A DNA stretch of 64,000 nt from Todiramphus chloris collaris (taxonomy: Eukaryota; Chordata; Aves; Coraciiformes; Alcedinidae): NCBI GenBank assembly GCA_025345505.1, contig JANVCC010000040.1:13422023-13486022 (forward strand). The letters run 5' to 3'. Positions 25,568-37,220 of the stretch are shown piece after piece (within the stretch, counting starts at the first letter, position 1; each line of letters begins with the position of its first letter). Made by a program: the position numbers and the translations under genes. Under the pieces are notes generated by a model. It was not told where the DNA came from. It made no database searches and saw only the letters and a list, made by a program, of their open reading frames with translations.

Positions 25568-25591
25568 TGTCACTGTGGAAACACAGTGACA
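25568..25591. other. perfect 10-bp hairpin with GAAA loop
   Basis: TGTCACTGTG is followed by GAAA and then the exact reverse complement CACAGTGACA. If transcribed on the plus strand the loop would be a GNRA-type tetraloop, which is unusually stable in RNA. The stem does not extend further, so it is too short to be a microRNA precursor. No terminator or known RNA family fits, and a stem of this size is not far from chance expectation in 64 kb. Confidence 0.5.
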
Positions 25592-27014
25592 GTGTGGTAG
25601 TCAGCTTACCTTTGCTCCTAAATCTTGATGACAAAGCAGAAGAAAATGATACAAGGGATTTGCTACATCTGATGAAAAGGACAAAATGTATCTCAAATTC
25701 ATTGGCAGCATTGCAAATGATATTGGAATGGACTTTTTGAGTCTCTTAAAAGTTTATTGAAAAGATTATCCTCAACTAAATTCTACGTGCTGACTCTGCC
25801 TTGGGGAGCTATTGCCCCATACAACATGGGCCAGAGCTGTGCCAATGCAGTGACAAGGTGTTTTGTCTGGTCCAGAGGGCCAGGATTGTCACTCTGCTTC
25901 AGTCTGTTATGGCTGAACTCACCTCCTGGCAAAAGCAGAATAGTCCCATTTAACCCATTTACTGGAATCTGTCCTTGGTTCATGTAATTCCAAACAAGAT
26001 CTCAGGGTGCACGTGAAAGCATGTCACTGGGCATTGGCCATATTCAAAGCCACGCCTGCAGCCAGGGCAGTCATGTAACAGAACAGATGAGGACATGACA
26101 AACATCCCAAGTTTTAACTGGCTTTTTTAGTTTACTACTCTAGATGTACCGTGCTGCCCAGAACCTTCCAAACCTTCCTGCTCCCTCAGACAACTGTCAT
26201 TGCAAAGTGGGCAAGTAAGGTCCCAGCGAAGCGAAGTTTTTATCCCACACTGTAACAACAAAACAGACTTCACAAAGAAACTCTTGATTTCATCTCTTCC
26301 TTTATCAGTACCTTCCTACACCAGCTTTGCCACACGCAAAAGGTTATGCTTATAGAAGTATCAGCTCCTAAAGTTTATGTACCTGATGACTGCTTTCTAG
26401 AAATAAACCCTTTCATAAGGCTGCAGATAATTATCAGAGGAGAAGAAATCAAAGGAGAGGAGATAGAGCTGAAATGTGATGAACAAAGTAACTTCAAAAG
26501 AAAAAGTTCTTACTTCCGCCATTACCCTTCCCTAGGAAGTGGAGTTACTATCCATTTTTATCTTTCTGACATTCAATTTTCTTTGACTAGCAGCAATATC
26601 AGCAGCACGACAGAAGGTGATCCTCAAGAATTCATGTTTTTTCCAGATAAACAAAACTTGGACAAGAAACATACAGGAAAACGAAAAAGCTCAATTGACT
26701 TAAATGGGTTTTTTTCTTCCAGTGATCCAAAGATGTCCTATTCAATAACTGTCTTGTCATTCTGACTTGCTTATTTATCTACATTTTTCTACTAATATTC
26801 TATTTCCAGAAAATAAATGGTTTACACCTTTGAAAAATCTTGTGTTCTTCAGATAAAATGCTAACTCACATGCCACAAGGGGAAGTAAACAAAATGTACT
26901 GAACTCAAAGAATTCCACTCTTTTCTGTCCTAAAACTCTGCTCCAAACTTCCTAACACTGAAAAGCCTTAGGGGAAAGGAAGAAAAAAAAGAACCCAACT
27001 TTTTTTATAGTTTA
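25592..27014. other. single-copy stretch, no supported gene
   Basis: Two overlapping frames on opposite strands (25757-25987 plus, 25783-25983 minus) and a 139-codon plus frame at 26346-26765 are open. The latter starts MLIEVSAPKVYVPDD and is rich in Lys, Ser and Glu. None has a recognisable domain, and no splice context supports them. They are most simply chance frames. Confidence 0.5.
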
Positions 27015-27074
27015 AATAATTTTATAAACTATTTAATGGTTTTAAATAGTTTTATAAACTATTTTATGGTTTTA
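27015..27074. repeat. tandem duplication, 30-bp AT-rich unit, 2 copies
   Basis: Two head-to-tail copies at 27015-27044 and 27045-27074 differ at only two bases. Both contain TTTTATAAACTATTT-like and ATGGTTTTA cores. The near-identity means the duplication is fairly young. A further partial match precedes the first copy. Confidence 0.9.
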
Positions 27075-27404
27075 AATTAAAGCTAAATGAAACTCAGAAG
27101 GATTTTTGTTGTTTTCTTTTTTAATATCCCTGAGACTTCTCTTTTACCTTGCCAGTTAACCTCTTGCTTAGATTCTCACTTCACTGTTGTTGCAGTATCT
27201 CAAAATTAGTGTCCAGAGAATAATTTTGCATGCTGGAATCTAGAGAAGGGATTTATATAAATCTGAATGAATTTCAAGCAGTAGATGCTGAATGGCTTTA
27301 AACCTTAACAAGGGGCTTTTGGTAAAGCCCAGCAATCCTGAGGAAGCGTTCGTACTGCAGCAGAACACTCTGCATTGAGTCACACGTCTCTTCTTTTCTT
27401 CCAG
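27075..27404. other. single-copy non-coding stretch, no gene seen
   Basis: No open frame or repeat of note. It ends in a pyrimidine-rich acceptor-like run (CTCTTCTTTTCTTCCAG). Confidence 0.5.
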
Positions 27405-27680
27405 GTTCAGAAGCTATAAAACCAAGCTGAAGGCTGATTGTTCAACCAATGGAAGCCCAGCTTGCACGGCTGAGTTCTGAACGAGAAGTCAGCTAGCTAT
27501 AGAACAGGTGACAGACTACTATAGATTGCAGATTCCTGGAGACTGCAAGTGCTCGCTGATAAAAATCCAATTTTACTGGTCAAACAATGCAAAGATTTAA
27601 TAATAATAATAATTAGATATAATGCATATTGTGGTTCTACACTATAGTAATGTTATTATAATAAAGTATGCTTCCCACAT
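27405..27680 (+). other. weak candidate terminal exon
   Basis: A strong acceptor-like sequence, CTCTTCTTTTCTTCCAG, ends at 27404, and a canonical poly(A) signal AATAAA lies at 27660-27665. One frame runs 24 codons from the acceptor (beginning FRSYKTKLKADCST) to a TGA at 27478-27480. The other frames stop at once. This would fit the last exon of a coding or long non-coding transcript, but no upstream exon was found, and AATAAA is common in AT-rich DNA. A TATAAAA word at 27415-27421 is an alternative reading as promoter sequence. Confidence 0.12.
27597..27615. repeat. (TAA)n microsatellite
   Basis: Five to six TAA units, ending in TTAGAT. Ordinary. Confidence 0.85.
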
Positions 27681-30600
27681 ACTTCATTAACTTTTGTGAA
27701 TCTGGAAACTAATTTTAAAGTATTACTACCCACTTTTGATGGCTTTTACTTTAATACCCAGTAGCATTTTTCATCATTTTGTGAGGAACAGTATTTATTG
27801 TTTATTCCCTTCCTTTTCTATCTTTAAAGCAATTAACTAAACAAAATGAGTACTTTTAGAAGATGTGTTTTCACAAGCATAGATAATGGTGCTCAGGTAT
27901 CACCAGAATTCTGCTATCAACAGCCATAAACAACATGAAACAGGTTTGGGGACATGTAGAAATCTCACATCAAAAACTGAACCAGAGGAAGCTTTGCTTT
28001 TTCTGGACGCAGCAAGTTAGCAAAGACTGGTAAAAGTTATAGATCATGTACATAGATAGAATAAAGCTTTCATACATTAAAGTGCCTTTTTTTTGTTTAT
28101 CACTGGTAAGTATATGCAATTTATCTTTGCAATATTGATGCAACAATTTCCTTAAATGTCAGAAAAATGAAATATTAATCTAAAAATCCTAAACCCTTCA
28201 GGTAACTGTACAGCTTTCCCATTTCCCTTTTCTTGCTTGACAATGAGGAAAACAATACAAAACCTCATGAAAGTTGCTGCCATATTACCAAAAGGTGGAC
28301 AAGCATCACATTTCTGATGTCATGAATTCCCCAAACAGCAACATTAAATTGCAAAAACCAGCTACTGAAATGAACTTTTGAAAATATTGATTTTCTTGAA
28401 AGAAAAAAGCCAGATTTATGAGTGAGATTTTTTTTTCTTTGTAACTAGCACACTTGCAAAAAGAAAATCTAGCTTTAGTGGGCCTCAAACACACTAATGT
28501 TAGCAGCAAATAAATGCCCACTATAAACATTCAAATTGAGCTGGCAGCCTATAATTACCTTCACTGAAATACCCTCCTTATCTTTCTGCCCCATACAGGA
28601 TGCAAATGACTGCAGCATGCAGGACATTTACTGGTGCTACCGGCAACCAGGAAGAATGCTTGGAGAAAAAGGGGTATCCCCCCTAAAAATTCAGAAGTAT
28701 CTCTTCAGCATGCGTAAACTACAACTTTCAAATATCTATAGATTGATCCAAGTTGCGGGGGTTTCTCAGCAGAATATAAAAGGCATTTCTCTCTTCTCAT
28801 GAAATGTCAAGTCCTTGCTCTAAAATATAGCAGTACTAAAAAATTTTCAAAGGAAATCTCGAACACTGAAAAGCGATGACTTTTTCTTGTCTCATTCTGA
28901 ACCATTTCTTTTCAGGACAAAGTAGATCTGACCCAGTAATGGAGCAGACCACAAGTACAGAGAATTCCATCCCCAAGCAGCAGACCCCAGTAAAATTATA
29001 GGCAACAGAAAAAGCAGCACAAAGGGAGAACACTCAACAATCTTTAAAAGGGACAATCTTCAGTACCTCTCCTGAGTGTTGCTTAAACGTGTATAACAAG
29101 GTATAAATTTAGTATCCAAATAAAATATCAAGTCTAACTTCTGTTAGAGAAAGATCTTGGTAGCTCATTAAATATTTTGGTGAGGTTGACCTTTATCAAC
29201 TTTTGTTTCCTTCATTATATTCTAATTTGATGCATTTCTTTAAGTTTGAATTGCCTTGCAAACATACATTTAAGTTCTTTCCCAGGCCTACTGCTGAGAT
29301 AAAATCACTTCTTCGTTATTCAGAGCAGCCCAGGACACACCACCTCCTATGTCCTTGTGCAGAAAAAGCAAAGATGGGAGGGCAGTCCAACTTGCATAGC
29401 CTTCCTTATGCTAAATCGAAAATCAATTACACTTGCTACCAATCAATTCAACACCTTTATAAAAGCTTCCAATAAAAATCAAATTTCTTACTTTCACTAT
29501 GAAATAGCCAGATTTAAATGGGGCCTCCTTTCAGAAGACTGCATAATTTTTAACAGGCTTTAAAGGTGAAAGAAAATCATTTAACCTCCTTCAGTCAGCA
29601 GTGTGAGAAGGTGTGGGGGAGCTGCAGCAGTGTGCTGTGGATGCCCTCTGAAAATCAAGCTCATTTCAGTGACTGGACCTTCAGCATCTGCGTGAAGGTA
29701 GCTGCTGACAAACAGCAGGGATGGCAACTATGCTGTTTGCCACTACTATAACCCTAAAGAGTGCCTGCTGTATAAAGAGCCAGCACGAAAAAACAGAAAA
29801 CATCCAAGATTACCCATTTTTCTAGATGTTCAGCAGTTAAGTACACTTGTAACTATGTCATTATTTTATAGGTAGGATGGCAGAGAAAATGTATGTACTT
29901 AAAATTACAGCCAGACTGACATATGCGGAAGCAAATTGAAATGGAAATACTTGTAAAACTTTAAAACATAATAATTAAAAGACCCTGTATTTTCATTCAA
30001 ATAAACGCAAACAAACAAAAAAACATTGAAAACATCTTGGGTGAGAAAAATATTCTTCTGATATTTTTATTCATCAGAAACCAGTTACTTTAAAGTGATT
30101 AAAGGGCTTGTTCTTACTGGAGTCAAGTGAGCTTGGGTATCAAGACACAGAAAAAGAAAAACCCTCACGCTTTTCAGATATTCTTCAAATTAACAACCAA
30201 AGATGATAAAGCTTTCGAACACAAGTATTTACATAAATGATATGTATGTTCTTGTTTCCAAATTAACACCGCCATCTCTTGCCATATACATCTGATAATA
30301 CTACATTACACACAAGTTTTTCTGCATCATCGTTGGTATGTTTCAAGATGATAAATGTTTTTGAAAGAAGGCTTCTGTTATTCAAATATACACTTTTTCA
30401 TAAGTTTAGAAGGGGCCTTCAGCCTTTGGATTACAGGTATAGATTCCAAACTTTTGGCAAGCAAGACAACATGAAATTTCACCCACTGTTCAAGAATGGG
30501 TTAGAAAATAATCTTTCTTTCAGCTGCTTATAGCTTTCTGAATCAATATCTGTCCAAGGGTTTGATGTAGTCACATTGTCCTTTTCTCTTTAGTCTGATG

Positions 30601-32190
30601 TCTTCCCACTGGCTTCTTCTTACTCTTTTTAAGGATTGCCAATTCTTTCTATTATCCCAAGCCTATTAAGCTTTCCACAGACCAATTCTGATTTCTAATT
30701 TAGCTCACCTCTGTTACAACATCTCCCTTCACTCAGCATAATATTTATAATAAGTATTAAGAATTCAGCTTCCTGAGGAATTCCCTGTATTAAAATGATG
30801 CCAATTCAAAAAACGTAGGTAACATCTTACTCAGCATTCATGGGCATGTAAAGCAGCAGGTTTCACTCCTAATGCCTGAGGAGCTGGCTAGCCACTTACC
30901 TCATTTCATCTTTAGAAATGCACTGCAAAAATCACTGGCCATTAACAAAACAGGAGATGGGGCAATAAGAACTAACACCAAAAAGCTACCAGCCTGATGG
31001 GAAATCGTTCTCAGAAGACAATGACACCTTACATTTCTGACCTGAACCACTGCTTCTGGAAGATAGTACGACTAGACCCTTTGCCTGGACACCAGCAGAA
31101 ACTGCACTGTGCCCTTCATGGCAGGGAAAACACAATGGGGATGACAAGTCAAAACCAGGGAAAAATCAGTTGTTTCAAATTGTATGTAAGAGCAGATGCA
31201 GCTCATGGGATCCCTTGAGCAGAATTTGAAGTATACCTGCACCAAGATAAGTACGCGTTTAATGCAAAACAGTAACTGTGGGAGGCAAATAAATAATACA
31301 GTACCCAAAGAATTGATATCAAAACAGGTTATGACAGCCATACAGCAACAAGTTTCCTGCTACCAAGGGAGTCCCAGATATGCACCTCACTCTTACATTA
31401 CACATTTTCTGGAAAAAAAGACAAGATTAATTCCATTTGCATAAGAACAGAAGGCTCAGAGATGAGACACCTGTCCAGTAACACAAGAGTAGTAGCTGTA
31501 TATAAGTTTGCTCTATATCTTTTGAATTCATACATAATACAATGCCTTTGACATACATCACATGATAGATAACCTTATCTACAGGGCCTGGACAATCACA
31601 AACACTGTGGCCTTTTAACTTCAGCAACAGGTTGAGAGGTGTGTATGTGGAGACGCCATGCAGCACTGATGACAATTAATGCCAGATATAAATTCCCATA
31701 ACTGTTCTGATACTTAAGTCTCTTAGGAGCTGAACTAATTAATTTCATAAACAGACAATTCTCTGATGCATATAAGGTTTCTATTTAGAAGTAAATGCAT
31801 CCAAACATCCAAGTTAACTGGTTACAAGACTAGGGTATTCGTGGTCAAAATGCAGAAGTACATCATGAGGTCATCTGCACTTCACCATCTTTGGTAACTA
31901 TACTTAATTTCAGACTCAAGCATTACACTAAGACTCAAAAAGATGGACTGCACAGACGATGAAGGACCCCAAAGCCCTTTACTGATGAAAGTTTGCACAA
32001 AAGTTGCCTGAAAGGTAGGATATCTTGAGCATGTAACACCTAGATCAAGTCATACCCATCTGGAACAGGATGCATTTGAATATTTTTCTCTAAAGAATGA
32101 ATAAGCATGATCCATAATGAGACTCTCTAAGTAGAATTTAGCGCTGAAGTGTTCACTTGCCACCTCAGCTGCTAATTCACTGCAAAGACC
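27681..32190. other. long single-copy non-coding stretch, no gene seen
   Basis: Frames reach 92 codons with no known family. A pyrimidine tract ending CCCCATACAG (AG at 28597-28598) precedes a POU octamer ATGCAAAT at 28600-28607 and an open stretch of about 65 codons, but no donor follows, so I do not call an exon. No mobile element recognised. Confidence 0.5.
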
Positions 32191-32772
32191 TTGACTCAGC
32201 AATATATCCTTACTTTAAACAGCTTGAATGTTGTCTTGAATAGCTATGGCCTGAAACTTTTCTATTTTCTGAATCTCATTCTCTCTGTGTATGCCTCACA
32301 GACAGGTACATTAGGTACACTCTATATACAGTCAAGAAAATGCAGCCTAGGATGTGAAATCTCATCAGTATTTGGTTCCAAAATTTCTGCACGAGAAGGC
32401 ATTTCACTGGCTCTACCTATGAGTCTCCTCTTCATCTTGTACCTTGAACTATATTTGTCATTTTACACTCATCTCAACATACACATACCTATACATACAC
32501 AGACCATAACCCTCAGATGGTGGCACTTCATGAGTACCAAGGGAGATGAGAACGCCAAGAGAACAGTGAAAGCTGTTGCTGTTACCAATAGAGAGGTTCA
32601 GGGCTCTGTACCCACTAGTACAGCTGCTAGTTTATCTCCTTCAAAGACACAAAGAAAGTGCAGACACCCCAACCACAGCAGCCCTGTGAAATCAAGAGAT
32701 GACAAGGCAGATGCAATGCCATATGGATTTATTCATCCCTTGCATTTACCAATAAAAGCAGTAAGCTTTTGA
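32191..32772. other. longest open frame in the window (193 codons), probably fortuitous
   Basis: A plus-strand frame is open for 193 codons. The first half is hydrophobic (FYFLNLILSVYAS, LALPMSLLFILYLELYLSF, which could read as two membrane segments) and the second half is basic and Ser/Thr-rich. An A/C-rich stretch in the middle (near 32465-32500) encodes the HIPIHTQT run, which is low-complexity sequence. There is no CpG-rich promoter, no homology I recognise and no splice context. In 64 kb of AT-rich DNA one frame of this size is expected by chance. Confidence 0.4.
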
Positions 32773-33945
32773 TCAGTGCTGCACTGTACGCATTTTATAA
32801 GCAGCTTACACCCTCACACCTCTCAAGAAATTAATGCTGGCCCTTACTGGTAGTTCATTCTGGACACAAATGCTGCAGTAAACTAGAGAAGATCAATGCA
32901 TATAGGGAAAATATTTCCAGCTTTGGGAAAGAAACCAACAAAAAACTTGCATTTGGATTTCCATGCATAAATCACTGACAGATTGATAAAAACAGGGCCA
33001 AATTACCCGCTGAAATGCCATCCTTTAATGCTGGTGAAGTATTACAACCATTCCATAAGAGTGCTACTATACCCTTACATCACAGCATTGAACCATTGCG
33101 TAACAGCAGCTTCAGTATCAAAACCATTTACAGCAGATGCCAGCACAGGAAGTGCACAGCTTCATACAAGAAGCAAATATCAACTGCAGTGACATCCTCC
33201 TGACTGCTCTGTGCCAAAGGAGAGGATAAATCCAACGCTAGCCCACCTAAATGGGGGATACAAGTCATTTTGGGGGCTGTTAATCTCCTGTGTCTGTGAA
33301 ACACTGACGTTCAGTCATCAATTACGTGTTACTGGCAGAGAGAGACTACTAGTACAAGACCACAATGTCTTCCTGCTTCGGCCAACAGAAAAAATAAAAG
33401 GTTGATCCTTTATTAGACTTGACTCCTTCAGTCATGTCCGTGCTTGAAACATATTGCCCTGTTTTGTCATTTGGTCATCTCAAGGCTGTCCCCTGTCATG
33501 TTTGTTTTAGAGTGAAATAAAGTGGATAAAAGTCTGAAGAAACCACATCACAACAGAGAGTGCTGCACCAACTGGCGTATCATGAAACTACCCTGCCTTG
33601 GTGAATCAAACCAAAACGATTTGCTCTGGAGATTGTTCAGGGTTCACAAAGTCCTTCTTACGTGTTCAGTTAACTATGAAGTTCACTTCTAAAAAAGCTG
33701 ATCTATCGATTCAAAAAAGGTCTGAGTGTTGGACTACAGCCATGCAGCACTGCACCCAACAACCAGAAAGCCATCTTTACAAAACACACACACAAACAGG
33801 TCTGCTGTGGGTTTACTTGTCTAAGACTTTCCAAGACTCCATCCATATTTCCGGTGGAAAACAGTTTTCCAGTCTGAAAACCTCAACTTATACTTTTCAG
33901 AGACCATTTCCAAGCTCTCGGTCACCTCTGTTTCTCAAGTTAGCT
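32773..33945. other. single-copy non-coding stretch, no gene seen
   Basis: A 142-codon frame begins at 33598 and runs to 34026. It encodes low-complexity PPPPPKAPFF where it crosses the CTC repeat and has no recognisable domain. Treated as chance. Confidence 0.5.
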
Positions 33946-33963
33946 ACTCCTCCTCCTCCTCCC
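33946..33963. repeat. (CTC)n short microsatellite
   Basis: Five CTC units followed by CCAAAG and a C/T run. Ordinary. Confidence 0.8.
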
Positions 33964-34792
33964 AAAGCCCCCTTTTTTTCCTATGATTTTCATATGCTTT
34001 GGGGTCAGCTCTTTCTCTCCATCTGAAGCACACTAAGTAACTTCAATCTTTCTTCTTTCTTGTTGTCTCTATAAACCCTGAGGAGATGAATACTTACACT
34101 TCAAAGAAACCCTATGGCAAGCGGTTATCTCATTGAAATTCTAGGCTGCTAAAGTTTCTCCCTCTGACTCACCTGGGCCCCAAAACTCCCCTCCAAGTCT
34201 GTGTGAAACACCTCTCAGCTCTGTGTTAAGGTGTTTCATAGAATTTCTTTCCTCAGGAAAGCTCATAAGTCCCTTCTCATGGAAGCGCTCAATAGATCAA
34301 AAGGGAAAGGAATACGACTCGCAGCGTGCCTGTTGAAGTCCAGTTCGCTCCTTTACTCATTGCCACATCTTTCCCCCCTTTTTCCTTTACATGTTGTTTA
34401 CTTTTCATGTAAGCTGGGACCTCATTTTCTTATTTGCATGTACAGCATCCAGAGGAAGGCATTCCACACAGTACTAACAGCAGCTTTGTATATTCCTCCA
34501 GAAAGTTAAAACTCAAGCACTATCCTTCTACATGGGAATTATGCCTTGGGTTTGGCTTTTTTTCTTGTCTCTAACAGAAGACCTTTCATTAATGCCTACC
34601 AACACTTCCAGTTCATTAATTCTGACTCTGTAAATGGAAATGAAAACAAGTTCCTCCACAGAGACCCCTTTTTAAAAGCAGTACCTCAAGACTGTGACTA
34701 TGTATCAAATTAAAATCCCGGAGTGTGAATCCATTGGTGAACAGAAGCCTTAGGCAGCAGACATGCACATCCCAGCAGAGGCCTTACAGTGC
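33964..34792. other. single-copy non-coding stretch, no gene seen
   Basis: One 92-codon frame (34231-34509) without recognisable features. No repeat family. Confidence 0.5.
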
Positions 34793-34811
34793 GCACACAC
34801 ACGCACACACA
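34793..34811. repeat. (CA)n microsatellite with one G interruption
   Basis: CACACACACG then CACACACA. Ordinary. Confidence 0.85.
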
Positions 34812-35416
34812 AAACCTTGTGAAGGATTTTTAGCAGAACAGCACGGCCCGGAAACAGCTATACTAAACTCAGAGCACAAGGTTTTCTCCTAATGCTTTTG
34901 ACACTTCTGGTACCTAGCTGGACTCTGATGTAAGCCAGACCTTTAATTTAATGTCATTTAAGGGGGACTTCCCTTGGCTGAATACACACAGCCAGGACCA
35001 CCTGAGATGCCTTAGGGATGTGCCCTACCACTCCTGAAGGCATGGGGCTACCGCCAGTCCCACACTGCATCTGTTGGTCCGACAGAGTCACGGTGGTAGG
35101 CACCATGGATCAGGTGTCTAATACGGCACCACATCTCTGTTTCAGCACCGACATCACTCCTCCAGAAATCCACCGCCATGTCAATTCAAATCAGAGTCAT
35201 CACGTTGAGGCCGCTAAATAAATGCAACTGGTATTGCCCAAATTCAGTCTGAAGGCCGGATTCCCAAAACACAGGCAGACAGCACAGTACCCTGTGCACC
35301 CTGCAGACATCAACGGGGCAAGGCGAGCGGCTGGCTACCGCCCAGACTTGGCTTCTCTGCCAAGCTGCTACACACCTTGCAGGGAATTAGACTGGCAAAG
35401 CGGGAAGGCAAACGCC

Positions 35417-35424
35417 TGACGTCA
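35417..35424. promoter_or_regulatory. perfect CRE palindrome TGACGTCA
   Basis: The full 8-bp consensus for CREB/ATF factors, in a CpG-retaining patch (CGCCTGACGTCAGCGAGG). Full CREs are rare in AT-rich bird DNA because of CpG loss, so it is worth noting. Function is inferred from the motif only. Confidence 0.45.
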
Positions 35425-35743
35425 GCGAGGCAGTTGGATACAACCGTGAAGAAGCCATAGAAATAGCTGGCAAGAAAACAAAGTTTCTTCATTCTGACTG
35501 GGTATTGGGAAAGCTTAAAGATTTATTTTGAATCCTCTCAGTTTTAATGGCTTGCCGCAGTCTCTTCAGGTTTGTTTGTTGCCGGGGTTTTTTATTATTA
35601 TTTTTATTGCCATTTTTGGCATGCAATCTTGATGAGGGATTTTAACTGCAAGGTGATTCATTTGTGGAAAAGTAGAGGCTGCAGATCTCATAACCGTAGC
35701 AGCAACATAAAAGTGGCTGGAAGGAACAGATTTTAAGAAACTT

Positions 35744-35757
35744 CTGCCCCCTCGCCC
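35744..35757 (-). promoter_or_regulatory. CTCF-like motif
   Basis: Read on the minus strand the sequence is GGGCGAGGGGGCAG. It matches the central part of the CTCF consensus (C, any base, AGGGGGC, A/G) but differs at the first positions, where CCAC is preferred. CTCF sites act as insulators and loop anchors. Occupancy cannot be judged from sequence. Confidence 0.25.
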
Positions 35758-35765
35758 CCATCAAG

Positions 35766-37204
35766 GTAAGATTGATAGTGTGAATTTCTGCAATGTATTT
35801 ACAGTGATCCTTTCCCTTTCATATACGTGCACTTTACTGCTGAAATCCACAAACTTGAGAAATGGAACACATTTGAGGCCCGGCACAGTTCTCCTCACTT
35901 TTTCTCCCTGAATTGCTCATCTTGGCATTTTCAGCAGATCTATGAGGATCTTTCCAATACAAATGTTATCACAGGTGCTCCAAGTATATCGTGCAACTAA
36001 CCATACAAGGGGCACTCATCTTTGAAACCCAATACCTTAAACCCAAGGTTCAAAGCCTTAAAAGGTCCAAGAGCATCCATGTCTGAAAATTATGGCAAAT
36101 TTAACCTCATATACCCAAATCTTGGAAATCCTTCTTCCACAAGAACTTAGGTCTGGAGGACAAATTACATATTACTAATTACGTAACTGCAAGATACAAT
36201 TGTGGCCTCAAATCCAGCAAAGCACAGCTATGAATTTTATACTGCAAACATGTAATTACCAAACTTCATTAAAAACAGAAGCTAGGTAGACCTGTCTGCA
36301 CTATTGTAATCCAAATTATCCTTCCTGTGGTACTTCGGTCTAAAGGTATGTAAGCTCTGCTCCAGGAAAGCTCACAAACATATCAAGCTCTATTCAGTCC
36401 TGCAGAGAATTGTGATTAGAATAAAGCTATGCAGCAACTATCTTCATTATTAGAGTAAGTCACAAAAAGTTGGGTTTACGCCAACTGGCCCACCAGGAAT
36501 TAAGCTGAGAAAGGCTTTTGGTTTTCTGAGCATTAGTAGTCCGGGTTTTTTTTTTGATTTTAAGAAGCTTGCACATATCAAAAGAAGGTTTGGGAAATTT
36601 TACTACAGCTCAATCCCCATTTTGGGGCATCTGAACACTGTTAGGTTTTTGCTAGATTATAAATCTTTGTTTTGGGAGCTTATAGATAATACTGACCATT
36701 CCAAGAATAACAGAGCACAGTGACAGAGAACCTCTACTAACTATAAATACATACTACAGCAGAAATTTTGGCCCAGGCTTTACTGTCCTCGGAGGATGTA
36801 AAGAACGTGGTTTATTTGACACCATACTAACCACTCCAGAATTCATTTTCTATGTAGGCACATTTTGAATCACCACCAAGAGATGATGAATGATTAGCCA
36901 TTAAATATTCAGTATAAAATAGTTTTGTGGTCTGAACACTTGTAACAGTGAGGATATCATGTTCTCATTAATATTCATATGTGAATTTTGCCTGAATAAC
37001 TAAAGACTTCAGGAAGCTACATGGCATGAAAACGTAAGTGCTAGGCCTAAGAACTAGGTGTAGAGCCTATTCCTTTCCATGCTAATCTTTGGCAGCAGTC
37101 TTGTAGTTTCATTGATTAGCACTGTAAAGTCCACAATTCTCAACGGCAGCATCTCTTATCTGGTTGATTTACGTGCAAGGAAACTGCAGAATTTACTGTA
37201 GAAC
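35766..37204. other. AT-rich single-copy non-coding stretch, no gene seen
   Basis: No frame above 60 codons for more than 1.4 kb and no repeat family. The part at about 36950-37200 (CATTAATATTCATATGTG, CATGCTAATCTTTGG, TTGATTAGCACTG) has POU/homeodomain-like words and could be a conserved element. Confidence 0.5.
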
Positions 37205-37220
37205 TGCATGTGCACATGCA
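37205..37220. other. perfect 16-bp palindrome
   Basis: TGCATGTGCACATGCA is exactly self-complementary. It contains CATGTG/CACATG E-box-like words and TGCATG at both ends. About one such palindrome is expected by chance in a window of this length. Confidence 0.5.

Larger units (their letters stand above)
35001..35765 (+). promoter_or_regulatory. candidate promoter / first-exon region
   Basis: This block is visibly less AT-rich than its surroundings and keeps many CpGs, especially at 35300-35430. It contains a perfect cAMP-response element (35417-35424) and a CTCF-like motif (35744-35757), and it ends at a consensus splice donor (CAAG then GTAAGATT, intron from 35766). Together this could be a promoter and non-coding first exon of a plus-strand transcript. 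No start codon with a long frame precedes the donor, so a long non-coding RNA or a 5' UTR exon would fit best. Each signal alone is common, and the exon start is not defined. Confidence 0.22.

Noticed and set aside
26346-26765. 139-codon open frame rich in Lys and Ser
   Set aside because: No family resemblance and no flanking gene structure. Probably fortuitous.
28599-28802. Exon-like segment after a good acceptor at 28598
   Set aside because: No donor follows, and the frame ends without a poly(A) signal nearby. The octamer at 28600 is a single common word.
30841-30960. Consensus donor on minus (GAG then GTAAGT, intron from 30899)
   Set aside because: No open frame or acceptor is associated. 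Isolated GTAAGT words are expected many times in this window.
32191-32772. 193-codon open frame with two hydrophobic stretches
   Set aside because: It is the longest frame in the window, but it has no recognisable domain and includes low-complexity sequence. Its length is within chance expectation for 64 kb of AT-rich DNA.
33598-34026. 142-codon open frame with a proline run
   Set aside because: The proline run comes from a CTC microsatellite. No domain or splice context supports the frame.
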